From Micromonospora terminaliae (GTDB lineage Bacteria > Actinomycetota > Actinomycetes > Mycobacteriales > Micromonosporaceae): DNA of 64,000 nucleotides. The DNA is taken from the NCBI RefSeq assembly GCF_009671205.1, contig NZ_CP045309.1, positions 1,054,001 to 1,118,000 on the forward strand. The letters are read 5' to 3'. A program made the position numbers and the translations under genes. A model generated the notes under the pieces. It ran no database searches. It had not been told where the DNA came from and was given only the letters and a program-made list of their open reading frames with translations. Every line of letters begins with the position of its first letter. Position 1 is the first letter of the stretch. This document shows, piece by piece, positions 36,346-45,372 of the stretch.

Positions 36346-37686
36346 ATGAGCAAGCCCACGCCCATCTCCGGCTTCCCGGAATGGACGCCCGCCCAGCGCA
36401 TGATCGAGCAGTTCGTGCTCGACCGGATCCGCGCCACCTTCGAGCTGTACGGTTTCGCACCCCTGGAGACCCGCTCGGTCGAGCCCCTCGACCAGCTGCT
36501 GCGCAAGGGGGAGACCTCGAAGGAGGTCTACGTGCTGCGCCGGCTCCAGGCCGACACCGACGGTCCGGCCGGCGACGACGCCCTCGGCCTGCACTTCGAC
36601 CTGACCGTGCCGTTCGCCCGGTACGTGCTGGAGAACGCCGGCAAGCTCCAGTTCCCGTTCCGCCGCTACCAGATCCAGAAGGTGTGGCGGGGCGAGCGCC
36701 CGCAGGAGGGGCGCTACCGGGAGTTCCTCCAGGCCGACATCGACATCGTCGACCGGGACACCCTGCCGGCCCACTACGAGGCCGAGATGCCGCTGGTGAT
36801 CGGCGACGCCCTGCGATCGCTGCCGATCCCGCCGGTGCGGATCCAGGTCAACAACCGCAAGATCTGCGAGGGCTTCTACCGGGGCGTCGGGCTGACCGAC
36901 CCGGAGGCGGCACTGCGCGCCGTCGACAAGCTCGACAAGATCGGCCCGGCGAAGGTCGCCGAGCTGCTGGCGGAGACCGCCGGGGCGAGCGAGGCGCAGG
37001 CCAAGGCGTGCCTGGCCCTCGCCGAGATCTCCGCGCCGGACGCCTCGTTCGCCGACGCGGTGCGCGCCCTCGGGGTGACCGACCCGCTGCTGGACGAGGG
37101 CATCGCCGAGCTGACCGCGGTGGTGGAGACCGCCGCCGCGCACTCGCCCGGCCTGTGCGTGGCCGACCTGCGGATCGCCCGGGGCCTGGACTACTACACG
37201 GGCACGGTCTACGAGACGCAGATGATCGGCTACGAGCGGTTCGGCTCGGTCTGCTCCGGCGGCCGGTACGACAACCTGGCCAGCTCCGGCAACGTCCGCT
37301 TCCCCGGGGTGGGCATCTCGATCGGCGTGACCCGGCTGCTCGGCCTGCTCTTCGGCGCGGGCGCCCTGTCGGTCTCCCGGGACGTGCCGACCTGCGTGCT
37401 GGTCGCCGTGACCACCGAGGAGGAGCGGCCGGCGAGCAACAAGGTCGCCGAGGCGCTGCGCTCCCGGGGCGTCCCGACCGAGGTGTCGCCGAGCGCGGCC
37501 AAGTTCGGCAAGCAGATCCGGTACGCCGAGCGGCGCGGCATCCCGTACGTCTGGTTCCCCGGCGCGGAGGGCGACGAGGTGAAGGACATCCGCTCGGGCG
37601 AGCAGGTGCCTGCCGCCGCGGGGGAGTGGACGCCGCCCCGGGCCGACCTGAAGCCGCTGGTGGGGCCGGCCGCCGCTGGCGTCTGA
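36346..37686 (+). CDS. hisS: Histidine--tRNA ligase
   Basis: The 446-residue class II synthetase starts at ATG 36346 with AAGGAG seven bases before. Motif 2 is seen in QKVWRGERPQEGRYREFLQADID, histidine-specific motifs are RGLDYYTGTVYE and SVCSGGRYDNL, and motif 3 is GVGISIGVTRL. A C-terminal anticodon-binding domain (VLVAVTTEEERPASNKVAEALRSRG) follows. It charges tRNA-His. An open frame extends upstream through the hydrolase gene but is not real coding. It follows the metallo-hydrolase by 52 bases and may share its transcript. Confidence 0.97.
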   Translation: MSKPTPISGFPEWTPAQRMIEQFVLDRIRATFELYGFAPLETRSVEPLDQLLRKGETSKEVYVLRRLQADTDGPAGDDALGLHFDLTVPFARYVLENAGKLQFPFRRYQIQKVWRGERPQEGRYREFLQADIDIVDRDTLPAHYEAEMPLVIGDALRSLPIPPVRIQVNNRKICEGFYRGVGLTDPEAALRAVDKLDKIGPAKVAELLAETAGASEAQAKACLALAEISAPDASFADAVRALGVTDPLLDEGIAELTAVVETAAAHSPGLCVADLRIARGLDYYTGTVYETQMIGYERFGSVCSGGRYDNLASSGNVRFPGVGISIGVTRLLGLLFGAGALSVSRDVPTCVLVAVTTEEERPASNKVAEALRSRGVPTEVSPSAAKFGKQIRYAERRGIPYVWFPGAEGDEVKDIRSGEQVPAAAGEWTPPRADLKPLVGPAAAGV

Positions 37687-37697
37687 CGACGATTGGA

Positions 37698-37728
37698 CCT
37701 ACGGTGGCGTAAGTTACGCCACCGTAGG
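37698..37728. promoter_or_regulatory. 31-bp perfect palindromic operator before the desaturase gene
   Basis: CCTACGGTGGCGTAA (37698-37712), one base, then TTACGCCACCGTAGG (37714-37728) give a perfect 15-bp inverted repeat ending nine bases before the desaturase GTG. A TTGGAC hexamer sits at 37693-37698. The design suits a TetR/FadR-like regulator of fatty-acid genes. No such regulator is adjacent. Confidence 0.75.
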
Positions 37729-37737
37729 GAGATCGCC

Positions 37738-38673
37738 GTGACCGTGCTCAGCCAGACCGCTCTGCTCCTCGAACTCGAACCCGTGGTCGAGAAGAACCTC
37801 GACCGGCACCTGTCGCTGGCCAAGGAGTGGTTCCCGCACGAGTACGTGCCGTGGAGCGAGGGGCGGACGTTCGACGGCCCGCTCGGCGGGGAGCCGTGGA
37901 CGGAGGCGGACTCGACGCTGCCCGAGGTGGCCCGCACAGCGCTGATCGTCAACCTGCTCACCGAGGACAACCTGCCCTCGTACCACCACGAGATCGCAAC
38001 GCTGTTCGGGCGGGACGGCGCGTGGGGGACCTGGGTGCACCGGTGGACCGCCGAGGAGGGGCGGCACGGCACGGCGATCCGCGACTACCTGACGGTGACC
38101 CGGGCGGTCGACCCGGTGGCCCTCGAACGGGCCCGGATGACCCACATGTCGGCGGGCTACGTCAACACCCACGACGACGAGGTGCTGCACTCGCTGGCGT
38201 ACGTGTCGTTCCAGGAGCTGGCGACGCGGATCTCGCACCGCAACACCGGCCGGGCGACCGGCGACCCGGTCTGCGAGGCGCTGCTGGCCCGGGTGGCGGC
38301 CGACGAGAACCTGCACATGGTCTTCTACCGCAACCTGCTCGGCGCCGCGTTCGAGCTGGCCCCGAGCCAGGCCATGCGGGCCGTGGCCGACGTGCTGGCC
38401 GACTTCCAGATGCCGGGCGTGGGCATCGACGGCTTCGCCCGCAAGTCGGTGGCGATCGCCCTGGCCGGCATCTACGACCTGCGCCAGCACCGGGACGAGG
38501 TGGTGGTCCCGGTGCTGCGCCAGTGGAACCTGTTCGAGGCGACCGGTCTGGACGCCGACGGCGAGGCCGCCCGCGACCAGATCGCCGCCCACCTCGACAT
38601 GCTGGAGACCCAGGCGTCCCGCTTCGAGGAGAAGCGCGCAGCCCGCGCCTCCCGCCTAACGGCGACCCGCTGA
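37738..38673 (+). CDS. desA: Acyl-ACP desaturase (ferritin-like diiron enzyme)
   Basis: The 311-residue enzyme starts at GTG 37738, preceded by TAGGGAGA. Diiron motifs are TAEEGRHGTAIRDYL (E-E-x-R-H) and ADENLHMVFYRNLL (D-E-N-x-H), and the early Glu lies in NLLTEDNLPSYH. It would introduce a double bond into acyl carrier protein-bound fatty acids using oxygen and ferredoxin. Two helices lie between the motifs, the usual length. Its promoter carries a perfect 31-bp palindrome, so control by lipid status is likely. No ferredoxin or other lipid gene lies next to it. Confidence 0.9.
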   Translation: MTVLSQTALLLELEPVVEKNLDRHLSLAKEWFPHEYVPWSEGRTFDGPLGGEPWTEADSTLPEVARTALIVNLLTEDNLPSYHHEIATLFGRDGAWGTWVHRWTAEEGRHGTAIRDYLTVTRAVDPVALERARMTHMSAGYVNTHDDEVLHSLAYVSFQELATRISHRNTGRATGDPVCEALLARVAADENLHMVFYRNLLGAAFELAPSQAMRAVADVLADFQMPGVGIDGFARKSVAIALAGIYDLRQHRDEVVVPVLRQWNLFEATGLDADGEAARDQIAAHLDMLETQASRFEEKRAARASRLTATR

Positions 38674-38707
38674 CCCCTCCGCCCCCTCCCCTCCACCCCT
38701 CCGCCGC

Positions 38708-38782
38708 GTCGATCATGGACTTGTGGTCCCGGACAAAGGTGGATGAGAGCGGCACCTCGGGCGCCACGACTCCATGATCGAC
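38708..38782. repeat. GTCGATCATG inverted-repeat element, copy A
   Basis: GTCGATCATGGA (38708-38719) and TCCATGATCGAC (38771-38782) are perfectly complementary, with a 51-base interior. Pairing can continue inward (TTGTGG against CCACGA) with mismatches. It lies between the convergent desaturase and thioesterase genes. A second element with the same GTCGATCATG ends is at 43854-43914. Confidence 0.75.
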
Positions 38783-38811
38783 GGGGTGGGGTGGGGTGGC
38801 GGTGGGGCGGG

Positions 38812-39321
38812 TTACGCGGGGTGGTCCAGGGGGAACAGGAGGCAGCTTGACGTGGCGTGGGCGATCAGGCGGCCCTGTCCGTCGGTCAGGCGGGCCTCGG
38901 CCAGGGCGGTGCGGCGGCCCCGCTGAAGCACGGTGCCCTCGCAGCGCAGGGTGCCGCTGGCGACGGTGACCGGCCGGAGGAACTTCACGTTCAGATCCAG
39001 CGAGGTGTAGCCGACGCCGGCCGGCAGCGTGGTGTGCACGGCGCAGGCGGCCGCCGTGTCCAGCAGCGTGGAGAGGACGCCGCCGTGCACGGTGCCCAGC
39101 GGGTTGTAGTGGAACTCCTGCGGCACGAGCTCGACCGCGACGCGGCCCTCGTCGGCCTCCATCCGGGACATGTCCAGGAGGTGCATAACCGGTGGCGCGG
39201 CCAGTTCCCCGGCGATCATCGCGCGCAGCAGCTCGAGGCCGCCGCGCCGGCCGATGTGGGCGGCCCCGGCCACCGGGTCGGACCAGGTGAAGGTGCGGCT
39301 GCGCTCCTGCGTCTGTGTCAT
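38812..39321 (-). CDS. PaaI-type (hotdog-fold) thioesterase
   Basis: The 169-residue protein is placed from ATG 39321 (a TTG frame reaches 12 codons further upstream). The hotdog motif HYNPLGTVHGGVLSTLLDTAAACAVH (Asp of the catalytic region) and LDLNVKFLRPVTVASGTLRCEGTVLQRGRR are hallmarks of the PaaI family. Such enzymes hydrolyse acyl- or aryl-CoA thioesters. It is divergent from an HxlR regulator across a 56-base gap with inverted repeats, so that regulator probably controls it. Confidence 0.9.
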   Translation of the reverse strand: MTQTQERSRTFTWSDPVAGAAHIGRRGGLELLRAMIAGELAAPPVMHLLDMSRMEADEGRVAVELVPQEFHYNPLGTVHGGVLSTLLDTAAACAVHTTLPAGVGYTSLDLNVKFLRPVTVASGTLRCEGTVLQRGRRTALAEARLTDGQGRLIAHATSSCLLFPLDHPA

Positions 39322-39322
39322 G

Positions 39323-39363
39323 GACTCAGCCTCGCAGCGCGTTGCTGAGTCTGTCAATCAGAC
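39323..39363. promoter_or_regulatory. Inverted repeats between thioesterase and hxlR
   Basis: GACTCAGC (39323-39330) and GCTGAGTC (39344-39351) are perfectly complementary. GTCTG-TCAAT-CAGAC (39349-39363) is a second overlapping inverted repeat. Both lie in the divergent gap and are likely HxlR operators. Confidence 0.55.
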
Positions 39364-39377
39364 CTAGCCTGGTCGGC

Positions 39378-39851
39378 ATGAGACCCGCGGCACTGGACTG
39401 GTCGGTGGAGAACTGCACGATCGCCCGCGCCATGGAGATCCTCGGCGAGCGGTGGACCCTGGTCGTGCTCCGCGAGGTCTTCAACGGCGTGCGCCGCTTC
39501 GACGACATGCGGGTGCGCACCGGCATCCCCCGGCAGGTGCTCACCAACCGGCTGGCCATGCTGGTCGAGCAGGGGGTGCTACGACGGGAGCCGTACCGGG
39601 AGCCGGGCAGCCGGCTGCGGCACGAGTACCGGCTCACCGACAAGGGCCTCGATCTCTGGCCGGTGCTCGTGGCGGTACTCGGCTGGGGCGACCGCTACCT
39701 GGCCGACCCCGACGGCTCGCCGCTGGACGTGGCCCACCGTGACTGCGGCGCCGAGGTGCGGGTGGCGCTGCGCTGCGCCGAGGGGCACGACGTGACCGAC
39801 CCGCGCGACGTGCTGCCGCGACCGGGACCGGGCGCCCGCCGCCGGAGCTGA
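39378..39851 (+). CDS. HxlR family transcriptional regulator
   Basis: The 157-residue winged-helix protein starts at ATG 39378; the longer frame upstream overlaps the divergent gene. It shows the HxlR pattern NCTIARAMEILGERWTLVVLREVFNGVRRFDDMRVRTGIPRQVLTNRLAMLVEQGVL, with the N-terminal Cys often used for redox or electrophile sensing, then the wing REPYREPGSRLRHEYRLTDKG. It ends with a short tail with two further Cys (RDCGAEVRVALRCAEGHDV). It is divergent from a thioesterase and probably represses it. Confidence 0.92.
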   Translation: MRPAALDWSVENCTIARAMEILGERWTLVVLREVFNGVRRFDDMRVRTGIPRQVLTNRLAMLVEQGVLRREPYREPGSRLRHEYRLTDKGLDLWPVLVAVLGWGDRYLADPDGSPLDVAHRDCGAEVRVALRCAEGHDVTDPRDVLPRPGPGARRRS

Positions 39852-39939
39852 GCGCGCCGCCCGGCTCTGACACCCAACGGCGTCGATGTTGCTTCGCGGT
39901 TACATCGTACGGCCCCGCGAATTCGGGCAAAGCCACGTC

Positions 39940-39968
39940 TTGCTTACGATCTTAAATATGTGAATACT
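39940..39968 (+). promoter_or_regulatory. Probable promoter of the S1 protease gene
   Basis: A TTGCTT -35 (39940-39945) and an AATACT -10 with upstream TGTG (39963-39968) are spaced 17 bases apart. They lie in an AT-rich patch (CTTAAATATGTGAATACTTG) unlike the rest of the window and 92 bases before the protease ATG. Confidence 0.5.
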
Positions 39969-40060
39969 TGGGTCGCCCGGACGGTTTCCCCAGGTCGGCC
40001 GGGTTGCCCCCGGGCGCGTCTGCATGACAGTGCCCGTCACCCCCACCCGGAGGTTGTTAC

Positions 40061-41119
40061 ATGCGACCCACGAGGTCAATGCTCCGCCGCGCCGCCGTCG
40101 TCGCCATGGCCGGCACCCTGGTCACCGGCTCGCTGCTCGGCGCACCCGCCCAGGCGGCCCCCGCCTCGCCCGCGTCGCCCGACGCCGCCGCCGCCCTCGC
40201 CACGAAGCTCGGAGACCGCGCCGCCGGCGCGTACGCCGACAGCAGCGGCACCATGGTCGTCGCGGTGACCGACGCCGCGGCCGCCCGCCAGGTCCGCGCC
40301 GCCGGCGCCACCCCGAAGCTCGTCACCCGGGGCGCCGACAAGCTCGCGGCCGCCACCAACGAGCTGGAGCGGTCCGCCAAGATCCCCGGCACCGCCTGGT
40401 GGACCGACCCGGCCACCAACCAGGTCGTCGTCTCCGTCGACAGCACCGTGACGGGCGCCAAGCTGGACAAGGTCAAGGCCGCCGCCGCCCGCACCGGTGG
40501 CGCGGTCCGGATCGAGGCCGAGGCCGGTGTGCTGAGCACCCGGATCTCCGGCGGCAACGCCATCTACGCCGGCGGCGGCGGGCGCTGCTCGCTCGGCTTC
40601 AACGTGCGCAGCAGCTCCGGCGTGAAGTACTTCCTCACCGCCGGGCACTGCACCAACATCTCGGCGAGCTGGTACAGCAACTCCGCCCAGACGAGCCTCC
40701 TCGGCAGCCGGGCCGGCACCAGCTTCCCCGGCAACGACTACGGCATCGTGCGCTACAGCAACCAGACCACCACCCAGCCCGGCAACGTCTACCTCTACAA
40801 CGGCAGCTACCAGGACATCACCGCCGCTGGCAACGCGTACGTGGGCCAGAGCGTCCGGCGCTCCGGCAGCACCACCGGCGTGCACAGCGGCTCGGTGACC
40901 GCCCTGAACGCCACCGTGAACTACGCCGAGGGCAGCGTCTCCGGCCTGATCCGCACCACCGTCTGCGCCGAGCCCGGTGACAGCGGCGGCTCGCTCTTCG
41001 CCGGCAGCACCGCGCTCGGCCTCACCTCCGGCGGCAGTGGCAACTGCTCCTCCGGCGGCACCACCTACTTCCAGCCGGTGACCGAGGCGCTCAGCGTCTA
41101 CGGCGTCAGCGTCTACTGA
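40061..41119 (+). CDS. Secreted S1 serine protease with prodomain (streptogrisin/alpha-lytic type)
   Basis: This 352-residue preproenzyme has a signal peptide ([23 protein letters not shown], cleavage about AQA-AP near residue 33) and an alpha-lytic-type propeptide (to about 161). The mature protease starts near [16 protein letters not shown]. The triad is H196 (TAGHCT), D226 (GNDYGI) and S308 (GDSGGSL). Cysteines 176/197 and 302 with a later Cys match the two disulfides of streptogrisins. ATG 40061 follows GGAGGTTGTTAC. It digests extracellular protein. A terminator follows the gene. Confidence 0.95.
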   Translation: MRPTRSMLRRAAVVAMAGTLVTGSLLGAPAQAAPASPASPDAAAALATKLGDRAAGAYADSSGTMVVAVTDAAAARQVRAAGATPKLVTRGADKLAAATNELERSAKIPGTAWWTDPATNQVVVSVDSTVTGAKLDKVKAAAARTGGAVRIEAEAGVLSTRISGGNAIYAGGGGRCSLGFNVRSSSGVKYFLTAGHCTNISASWYSNSAQTSLLGSRAGTSFPGNDYGIVRYSNQTTTQPGNVYLYNGSYQDITAAGNAYVGQSVRRSGSTTGVHSGSVTALNATVNYAEGSVSGLIRTTVCAEPGDSGGSLFAGSTALGLTSGGSGNCSSGGTTYFQPVTEALSVYGVSVY

Positions 41120-41134
41120 TCGACACCACGTGAG

Positions 41135-41160
41135 CGGGCCGCCGGGCGACCGGCGGCCCG
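41135..41160 (+). terminator. Terminator after the S1 protease gene
   Basis: CGGGCCGCCG (41135-41144) pairs perfectly with CGGCGGCCCG (41151-41160) around GGCGAC, 16 bases after the protease stop. Confidence 0.75.
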
Positions 41161-41208
41161 TTCCGCGTCTCCGGCCCGCCGGCACCGCGCCCCGCCGGCC
41201 GGGGTCGG

Positions 41209-41895
41209 TCAGGTGACCGGCGTGTCCGGCCGGGCCGGGTCCGCCACCGGCGGGTCGGGCCGCAGCGCCGACCAGCGGCGGTGTGCCCGGCGCGCGGAGA
41301 GGACGGCGGCCAGCGGCCAGAGCGCGACGGCGAGCGCCGCTACCCGCTCGGCCAGCCCGGTCCGCGAGCCGCCGGTCACCTCGACGACGAACCAGCCGAA
41401 GAGGACCAGCAGCAGCGCGGTCGCGGCCAGCGCCACCGGGCGGCGGAACGCCCACGGCGGTGTGCCGGCGGGCGAGGCGGCCACGCCGCGCGGCACGGCC
41501 CGGGGCAGCCGCAGCGCCGACCCGGCCGGCCAGAGCGACAGGGCGAGCACCGCGATCGTGGCCACCGTCCCGTGCGCCGGCGAACCGCCGACCTGCGGGC
41601 GGGGAAAGGCGATGAGCGCGATGGTGGCCATCCCGCCGAGCGCCAGCAGGAACCGGCTGGGCAGCCCGGCCGCATGCAGGACCAGCGCCGTGCCCAGGTA
41701 GCAGCAGCCGAGCAGCGCCAGGCAGCCCGCCATCAGCCACGGGTCGGTGGCGCCCTCGCCGGCCAGCTCGCTGATCGTGTCGCGGACCGGGTCGTAGCCG
41801 GACGGCTGGCGGGCCCCGGCCACCGTCCAGCCCGCCACCAGCAGGACGGGCGCCGCAGCGGCCGTGGCCACGGCCCAGCTCGGTACGGCACGCAC
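41209..41895 (-). CDS. DUF998 family membrane protein
   Basis: The 228-residue protein has six predicted helices. Typical DUF998 content is SGYDPVRDTISELAGEGATDPWLMAGCLALLGCCYLGTALVL, where the DxIS-L-G segment is the family mark. The start is placed at GTG 41895 (VRAVPSWAVATAAAAPVLLV); the open frame beyond is the shadow of aspS. It is divergent from aspS. The family's function is unknown. Confidence 0.82.
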   Translation of the reverse strand: MRAVPSWAVATAAAAPVLLVAGWTVAGARQPSGYDPVRDTISELAGEGATDPWLMAGCLALLGCCYLGTALVLHAAGLPSRFLLALGGMATIALIAFPRPQVGGSPAHGTVATIAVLALSLWPAGSALRLPRAVPRGVAASPAGTPPWAFRRPVALAATALLLVLFGWFVVEVTGGSRTGLAERVAALAVALWPLAAVLSARRAHRRWSALRPDPPVADPARPDTPVT

Positions 41896-42031
41896 CCGGC
41901 CACGGTAACCGCCCGGACCGGCCCCGGCGCGGGGTTCGTCCCGGCCCGTCCCGCCGGGTGCCCGGGAGCCGGCCCGCCCGCCCTGACAGAATGCGGGGAG
42001 CAGACGTGGACCAGATGAGGAGACGCAAGCC

Positions 42032-43837
42032 GTGATCCGTACCCACAATGCCGGAAGCCTGCGCGCCGCGGACGCCGGCTCGACGGTGACGCTCGCCGGG
42101 TGGGTGGCCCGCCGGCGCGACCACGGCGGTGTCATCTTCGTCGACCTGCGCGACGCCTCCGGCGTCGTGCAGGTGGTGTTCCGCGAGGAGGACGCGCACG
42201 CGCTGCGCAACGAGTTCTGCGTCAAGGTGACCGGTGAGGTGACCCGCCGCCCCGAGGGCAACGAGAACCCCGACCTGCCGACCGGCGAGGTCGAGGTGAC
42301 CGTCGCCGCGCTGGAGGTGCTCTCCGAGGCCGCGCCGCTGCCGCTGCCGGTCGACGACCAGATCGAGGCCGGCGACGACATCCGCCTCAAGTACCGCTAC
42401 CTCGACCTGCGCCGCGGCGGCCCGGCGAAGGCCATGCGGCTGCGCTCGCGGGCCAACCAGCTCGCCCGCGCGGTGCTGCACGAGCGGGACTTCCTGGAGA
42501 TCGAGACCCCGACGCTGACCCGCTCCACCCCGGAGGGCGCCCGCGACTTCCTGGTCCCGGTCCGCCTCCAGCCGGGCAGCTGGTACGCGCTGCCGCAGTC
42601 GCCGCAGCTGTTCAAGCAGCTGCTCATGGTCGGCGGCATGGAGCGCTACTACCAGATCGCCCGCTGCTACCGGGACGAGGACTTCCGCGCCGACCGGCAG
42701 CCGGAGTTCACCCAGCTCGACATCGAGATGTCCTTCGTCACCGAGGACGACGTGATCGACCTCGGCGAGGCGATCGTGGCGAAGCTCTGGTCCGACCTGG
42801 CCGGTTACGAGATCCCGCGGCCGATCCCGCGGATCACCTGGCACGACGCCATGTCCCGGTACGGCTCGGACAAGCCGGACCTGCGCTACGGCGTCGAGCT
42901 GACCGAGCTGACCGACTACCTGCGCGGCACGGAGTTCCGGGTCTTCGCCGGCGCGATCGACGCGGGCGGCTACGTGGGTGCGGTGGTCATGCCGGGCGGC
43001 GCGAGCCAGACCCGCAAGGAGCTGGACGGCTGGCAGGACTGGGCCAAGGCGCGCGGCGCGCGCGGCCTCGCCTACGTGGTGCTCGACGCGGAGACCGGTG
43101 AGGCGCGCGGCCCGGTGGCCAAGAACCTCTCCGAGGCGCACCTGGCCGGCCTGGCCGACGCGGTCGGCGCGAAGCCGGGCGACGCCGTCTTCTTCGCCGC
43201 GGGCACGGACGCCCGGGAGGCGCAGGAGCTGCTCGGCGCCGCCCGGATCGAGATCGCCAAGCGGGCCAAGCTGGTCGACGAGAGCGCCTGGGCGTTCTGC
43301 TGGGTGGTCGACGCGCCCATGTTCGAGAAGACGGACGAGGGCGGCTGGACCGCCGTGCACCACCCGTTCACCTCGCCGAACGCCGAATGGGTGGACCGGT
43401 TCGAGGAGGCGCCGGACCGGGCGCTGGCCTACGCCTACGACATCGTCTGCAACGGCAACGAGATCGGCGGCGGCTCCATCCGTATCCACCGCGGCGACGT
43501 GCAGCAGCGGGTGTTCGACCTGCTCGGCATCACCGCCGAGGAGGCGCAGGACAAGTTCGGCTTCCTGCTGGAGGCGTTCAAGTACGGCGCCCCGCCGCAC
43601 GGCGGCATCGCGTTCGGCTGGGACCGGGTCTGCATGCTGCTGGCCGGCGCGGAGTCGATCCGCGAGGTCATCGCCTTCCCGAAGACCCGCGGCGGCTTCG
43701 ACCCGCTGACCGGCGCGCCGACGCCGATCACCGCCCAGCAGCGCGCCGAGGCGGGCATCGACGCCAAGCCGAAGGCCCCGACTGGCCCGCACGCCGGCAC
43801 CGCCGGCCCGGCCGCTCCGGTGGCCGACCCGACCTGA
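42032..43837 (+). CDS. aspS: Aspartate--tRNA ligase (bacterial type)
   Basis: The 601-residue class II synthetase starts at GTG 42032, with GAGGAGACGC upstream. It has an N-terminal OB anticodon domain ([32 protein letters not shown]), motif 1, motif 2 ([30 protein letters not shown]), an inserted GAD domain (about 290-420), and motif 3 ([16 protein letters not shown]). The last 40 residues are a Pro/Ala-rich extension. Most actinobacteria lack AsnRS or use a non-discriminating enzyme; which form this is cannot be decided here. Confidence 0.97.
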   Translation: MIRTHNAGSLRAADAGSTVTLAGWVARRRDHGGVIFVDLRDASGVVQVVFREEDAHALRNEFCVKVTGEVTRRPEGNENPDLPTGEVEVTVAALEVLSEAAPLPLPVDDQIEAGDDIRLKYRYLDLRRGGPAKAMRLRSRANQLARAVLHERDFLEIETPTLTRSTPEGARDFLVPVRLQPGSWYALPQSPQLFKQLLMVGGMERYYQIARCYRDEDFRADRQPEFTQLDIEMSFVTEDDVIDLGEAIVAKLWSDLAGYEIPRPIPRITWHDAMSRYGSDKPDLRYGVELTELTDYLRGTEFRVFAGAIDAGGYVGAVVMPGGASQTRKELDGWQDWAKARGARGLAYVVLDAETGEARGPVAKNLSEAHLAGLADAVGAKPGDAVFFAAGTDAREAQELLGAARIEIAKRAKLVDESAWAFCWVVDAPMFEKTDEGGWTAVHHPFTSPNAEWVDRFEEAPDRALAYAYDIVCNGNEIGGGSIRIHRGDVQQRVFDLLGITAEEAQDKFGFLLEAFKYGAPPHGGIAFGWDRVCMLLAGAESIREVIAFPKTRGGFDPLTGAPTPITAQQRAEAGIDAKPKAPTGPHAGTAGPAAPVADPT

Positions 43838-43853
43838 TCCGCCGCTCCTCGCC

Positions 43854-43914
43854 GTCGATCATGAGGATGGCCGGGGCCGCTCCGGCGTGTCCCGCGGCTG
43901 TCCTCATGATCGAC
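43854..43914. repeat. GTCGATCATG inverted-repeat element, copy B
   Basis: GTCGATCATGAGGA (43854-43867) and TCCTCATGATCGAC (43901-43914) are perfect 14-bp inverted arms around a 33-base interior. It lies 17 bases after the aspS stop and before the convergent tetR. The arms begin like those of copy A (38708-38782), but the interiors differ. Confidence 0.75.
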
Positions 43915-43973
43915 GCGGGGCGAGGGGTGGATGGACGGCGGCTGCCCCTCGGGCGTTCCTCGGGGCGGCGGAC

Positions 43974-44570
43974 TCAGGACGGCCGGCGTGCGGCATGGGC
44001 CCGGATGAGTCCCTCGACGCCGTGGAGAAAGGTCTCGGAGATCAGCGCCGGGTCGAACAGGCACCCGGCCGCCATGGCGCCGTCGCGGAGCATGACGAAG
44101 TGCCGCGCGCCGGACTCGGCCTCGGTTTCCTCGATGCTCGCCAGCAGGGTGGTGATCGTGTCGAGGAACCACTGCCGATGCGCGAGGACGGCCTGGTGCA
44201 CGGGGTGGTCGGGGTCGGGATACTCCGCCACGGCGTTCAAGAAGGCGCAGCCGCGGAAGCCGGCGGACCGGATGTCGCGGGCGATCGACTCCGCGATGGC
44301 CCGCAGGGCGTCGGGTGCCGGCAGGGCGGCGGCGGAGGCTGCGTCCACCTGCTCACGGATGGCGTGATCGGCCGCCCGCAGATAGGCGAGGACGAGATCC
44401 TCCTTGCCCGGGAAGTGCCGATAGAACGTGGCCCGGGTCACCTTCGCCTCGGCGATGATCCGATCCACGCCGACGGAGTGGATTCCCTCGCCGTAGAAGA
44501 TCCTGGTCGCGGTGGTGAGGAGGCGCTGCCGCGCCTCGGACGGCCGGACGCCGGAGTCGCTACGTGCCAT
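43974..44570 (-). CDS. TetR/AcrR family transcriptional regulator
   Basis: The 198-residue regulator has a clear TetR motif (LLTTATRIFYGEGIHSVGVDRIIAEAKVTRATFYRHFPGKEDLVLAYL, about 17-64) and a TetR_C domain resembling the AcrR/YcdC group (SAGFRGCAFLNAVAEYPDPDHPVHQAV, often involved in binding). It is divergent from a DUF308-like membrane protein with two CAGAACGTTC operators between them, so it probably represses that gene and itself. Confidence 0.92.
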   Translation of the reverse strand: MARSDSGVRPSEARQRLLTTATRIFYGEGIHSVGVDRIIAEAKVTRATFYRHFPGKEDLVLAYLRAADHAIREQVDAASAAALPAPDALRAIAESIARDIRSAGFRGCAFLNAVAEYPDPDHPVHQAVLAHRQWFLDTITTLLASIEETEAESGARHFVMLRDGAMAAGCLFDPALISETFLHGVEGLIRAHAARRPS

Positions 44571-44587
44571 GGGCCCAGCCTAACGAA

Positions 44588-44656
44588 CAGAACGTTCGGT
44601 CTTGACGGGGGCGGGGCGTCGTCGTTACGTTACGACAAGACAGAACGTTCGTTCTG
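44588..44656. promoter_or_regulatory. Two TetR operators and promoter of the membrane protein gene
   Basis: CAGAACGTTCGGTCT (44588-44602) and CAGAACGTTCGTTCTG (44641-44656, perfect inverted repeat) bracket a -35 TTGACG (44602-44607) and -10 TACGTT (44626-44631). The layout would let one dimer cover the -35 and another block the transcript start. Confidence 0.65.
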
Positions 44657-44724
44657 CTGGCGTGATGCGCCAGCCGCGTGCCCCCTCTCGTCGCGGTCCC
44701 TCAGGAACCACCGGAAGGATGACC

Positions 44725-45288
44725 ATGACCTCGACCATCGTTGCCGCCCCCGGCATCCCGACCACGGCGTCCGCCCTGCGACGGCTGTACTTCGTCCGCT
44801 TCGCCTTCGCCATCGTGTGGGCCGGCGTGGCGTTTGCGCTCGCCCGAGACCTCAGCCCTCTCGCCGTCACGCTCTTCGTGATCTACCCGCTGTTCGACGT
44901 GGCCGCCGCCGTCGTCGACGCCCGCGCGTCGCGCGCCACCGGATCGCCCACCTTGCTGTACGTGAACATCGCGGTCAGCCTGCTCGCCGCGATCGGACTG
45001 GCCGTCGCCGGCACGTCCGGCGTCCCGGCGATGCTGCGCGTCTGGGGTGCCTGGGCGATCGTGGCCGGGCTCGTGCAGCTGATCGTGGGTGCAACCCGCC
45101 GCGGCATGGGCGGCCAGTGGCCGATGATCATCAGCGGTGGCCTCTCCGTGCTCGCCGGCGGGTCGTTCGTCGCGGCCGCCTCGGCGGACAACCCGGCGCT
45201 GACCAACGCGATCGGCTACGCCATCCCCGGCGCGGTCTTCTTCCTCATCTCGGCCGTCCGCCTCGGCCCCGCCCGGAAAGCGAGCTGA
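44725..45288 (+). CDS. DUF308/HdeD-like membrane protein
   Basis: The 187-residue protein has about six helices with GGLSVLAGGSFV and AGLVQLIVGATRRGMGG, as seen in HdeD/DUF308-like proteins. The start is ATG 44725 (GGAAGG before it); the frame runs further upstream without plausible coding. Its promoter carries two operators of the divergent TetR. Family members are linked to acid or stress response, though its role here is not evident. Confidence 0.75.
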   Translation: MTSTIVAAPGIPTTASALRRLYFVRFAFAIVWAGVAFALARDLSPLAVTLFVIYPLFDVAAAVVDARASRATGSPTLLYVNIAVSLLAAIGLAVAGTSGVPAMLRVWGAWAIVAGLVQLIVGATRRGMGGQWPMIISGGLSVLAGGSFVAAASADNPALTNAIGYAIPGAVFFLISAVRLGPARKAS

Positions 45289-45372
45289 CCTGGCGAACAC
45301 GAGATGTGGCTGCGTTTTGCTGGCGGCGTAGTTTCCCGGAGGCGTACGGCCGCATGCCGAGGTGGCGTCGGG

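Noticed and set aside
40076..43792. Antisense 1,238-codon frame over aspS and the protease
   Set aside because: Same artefact; aspS and S1 protease motifs prove the plus strand.
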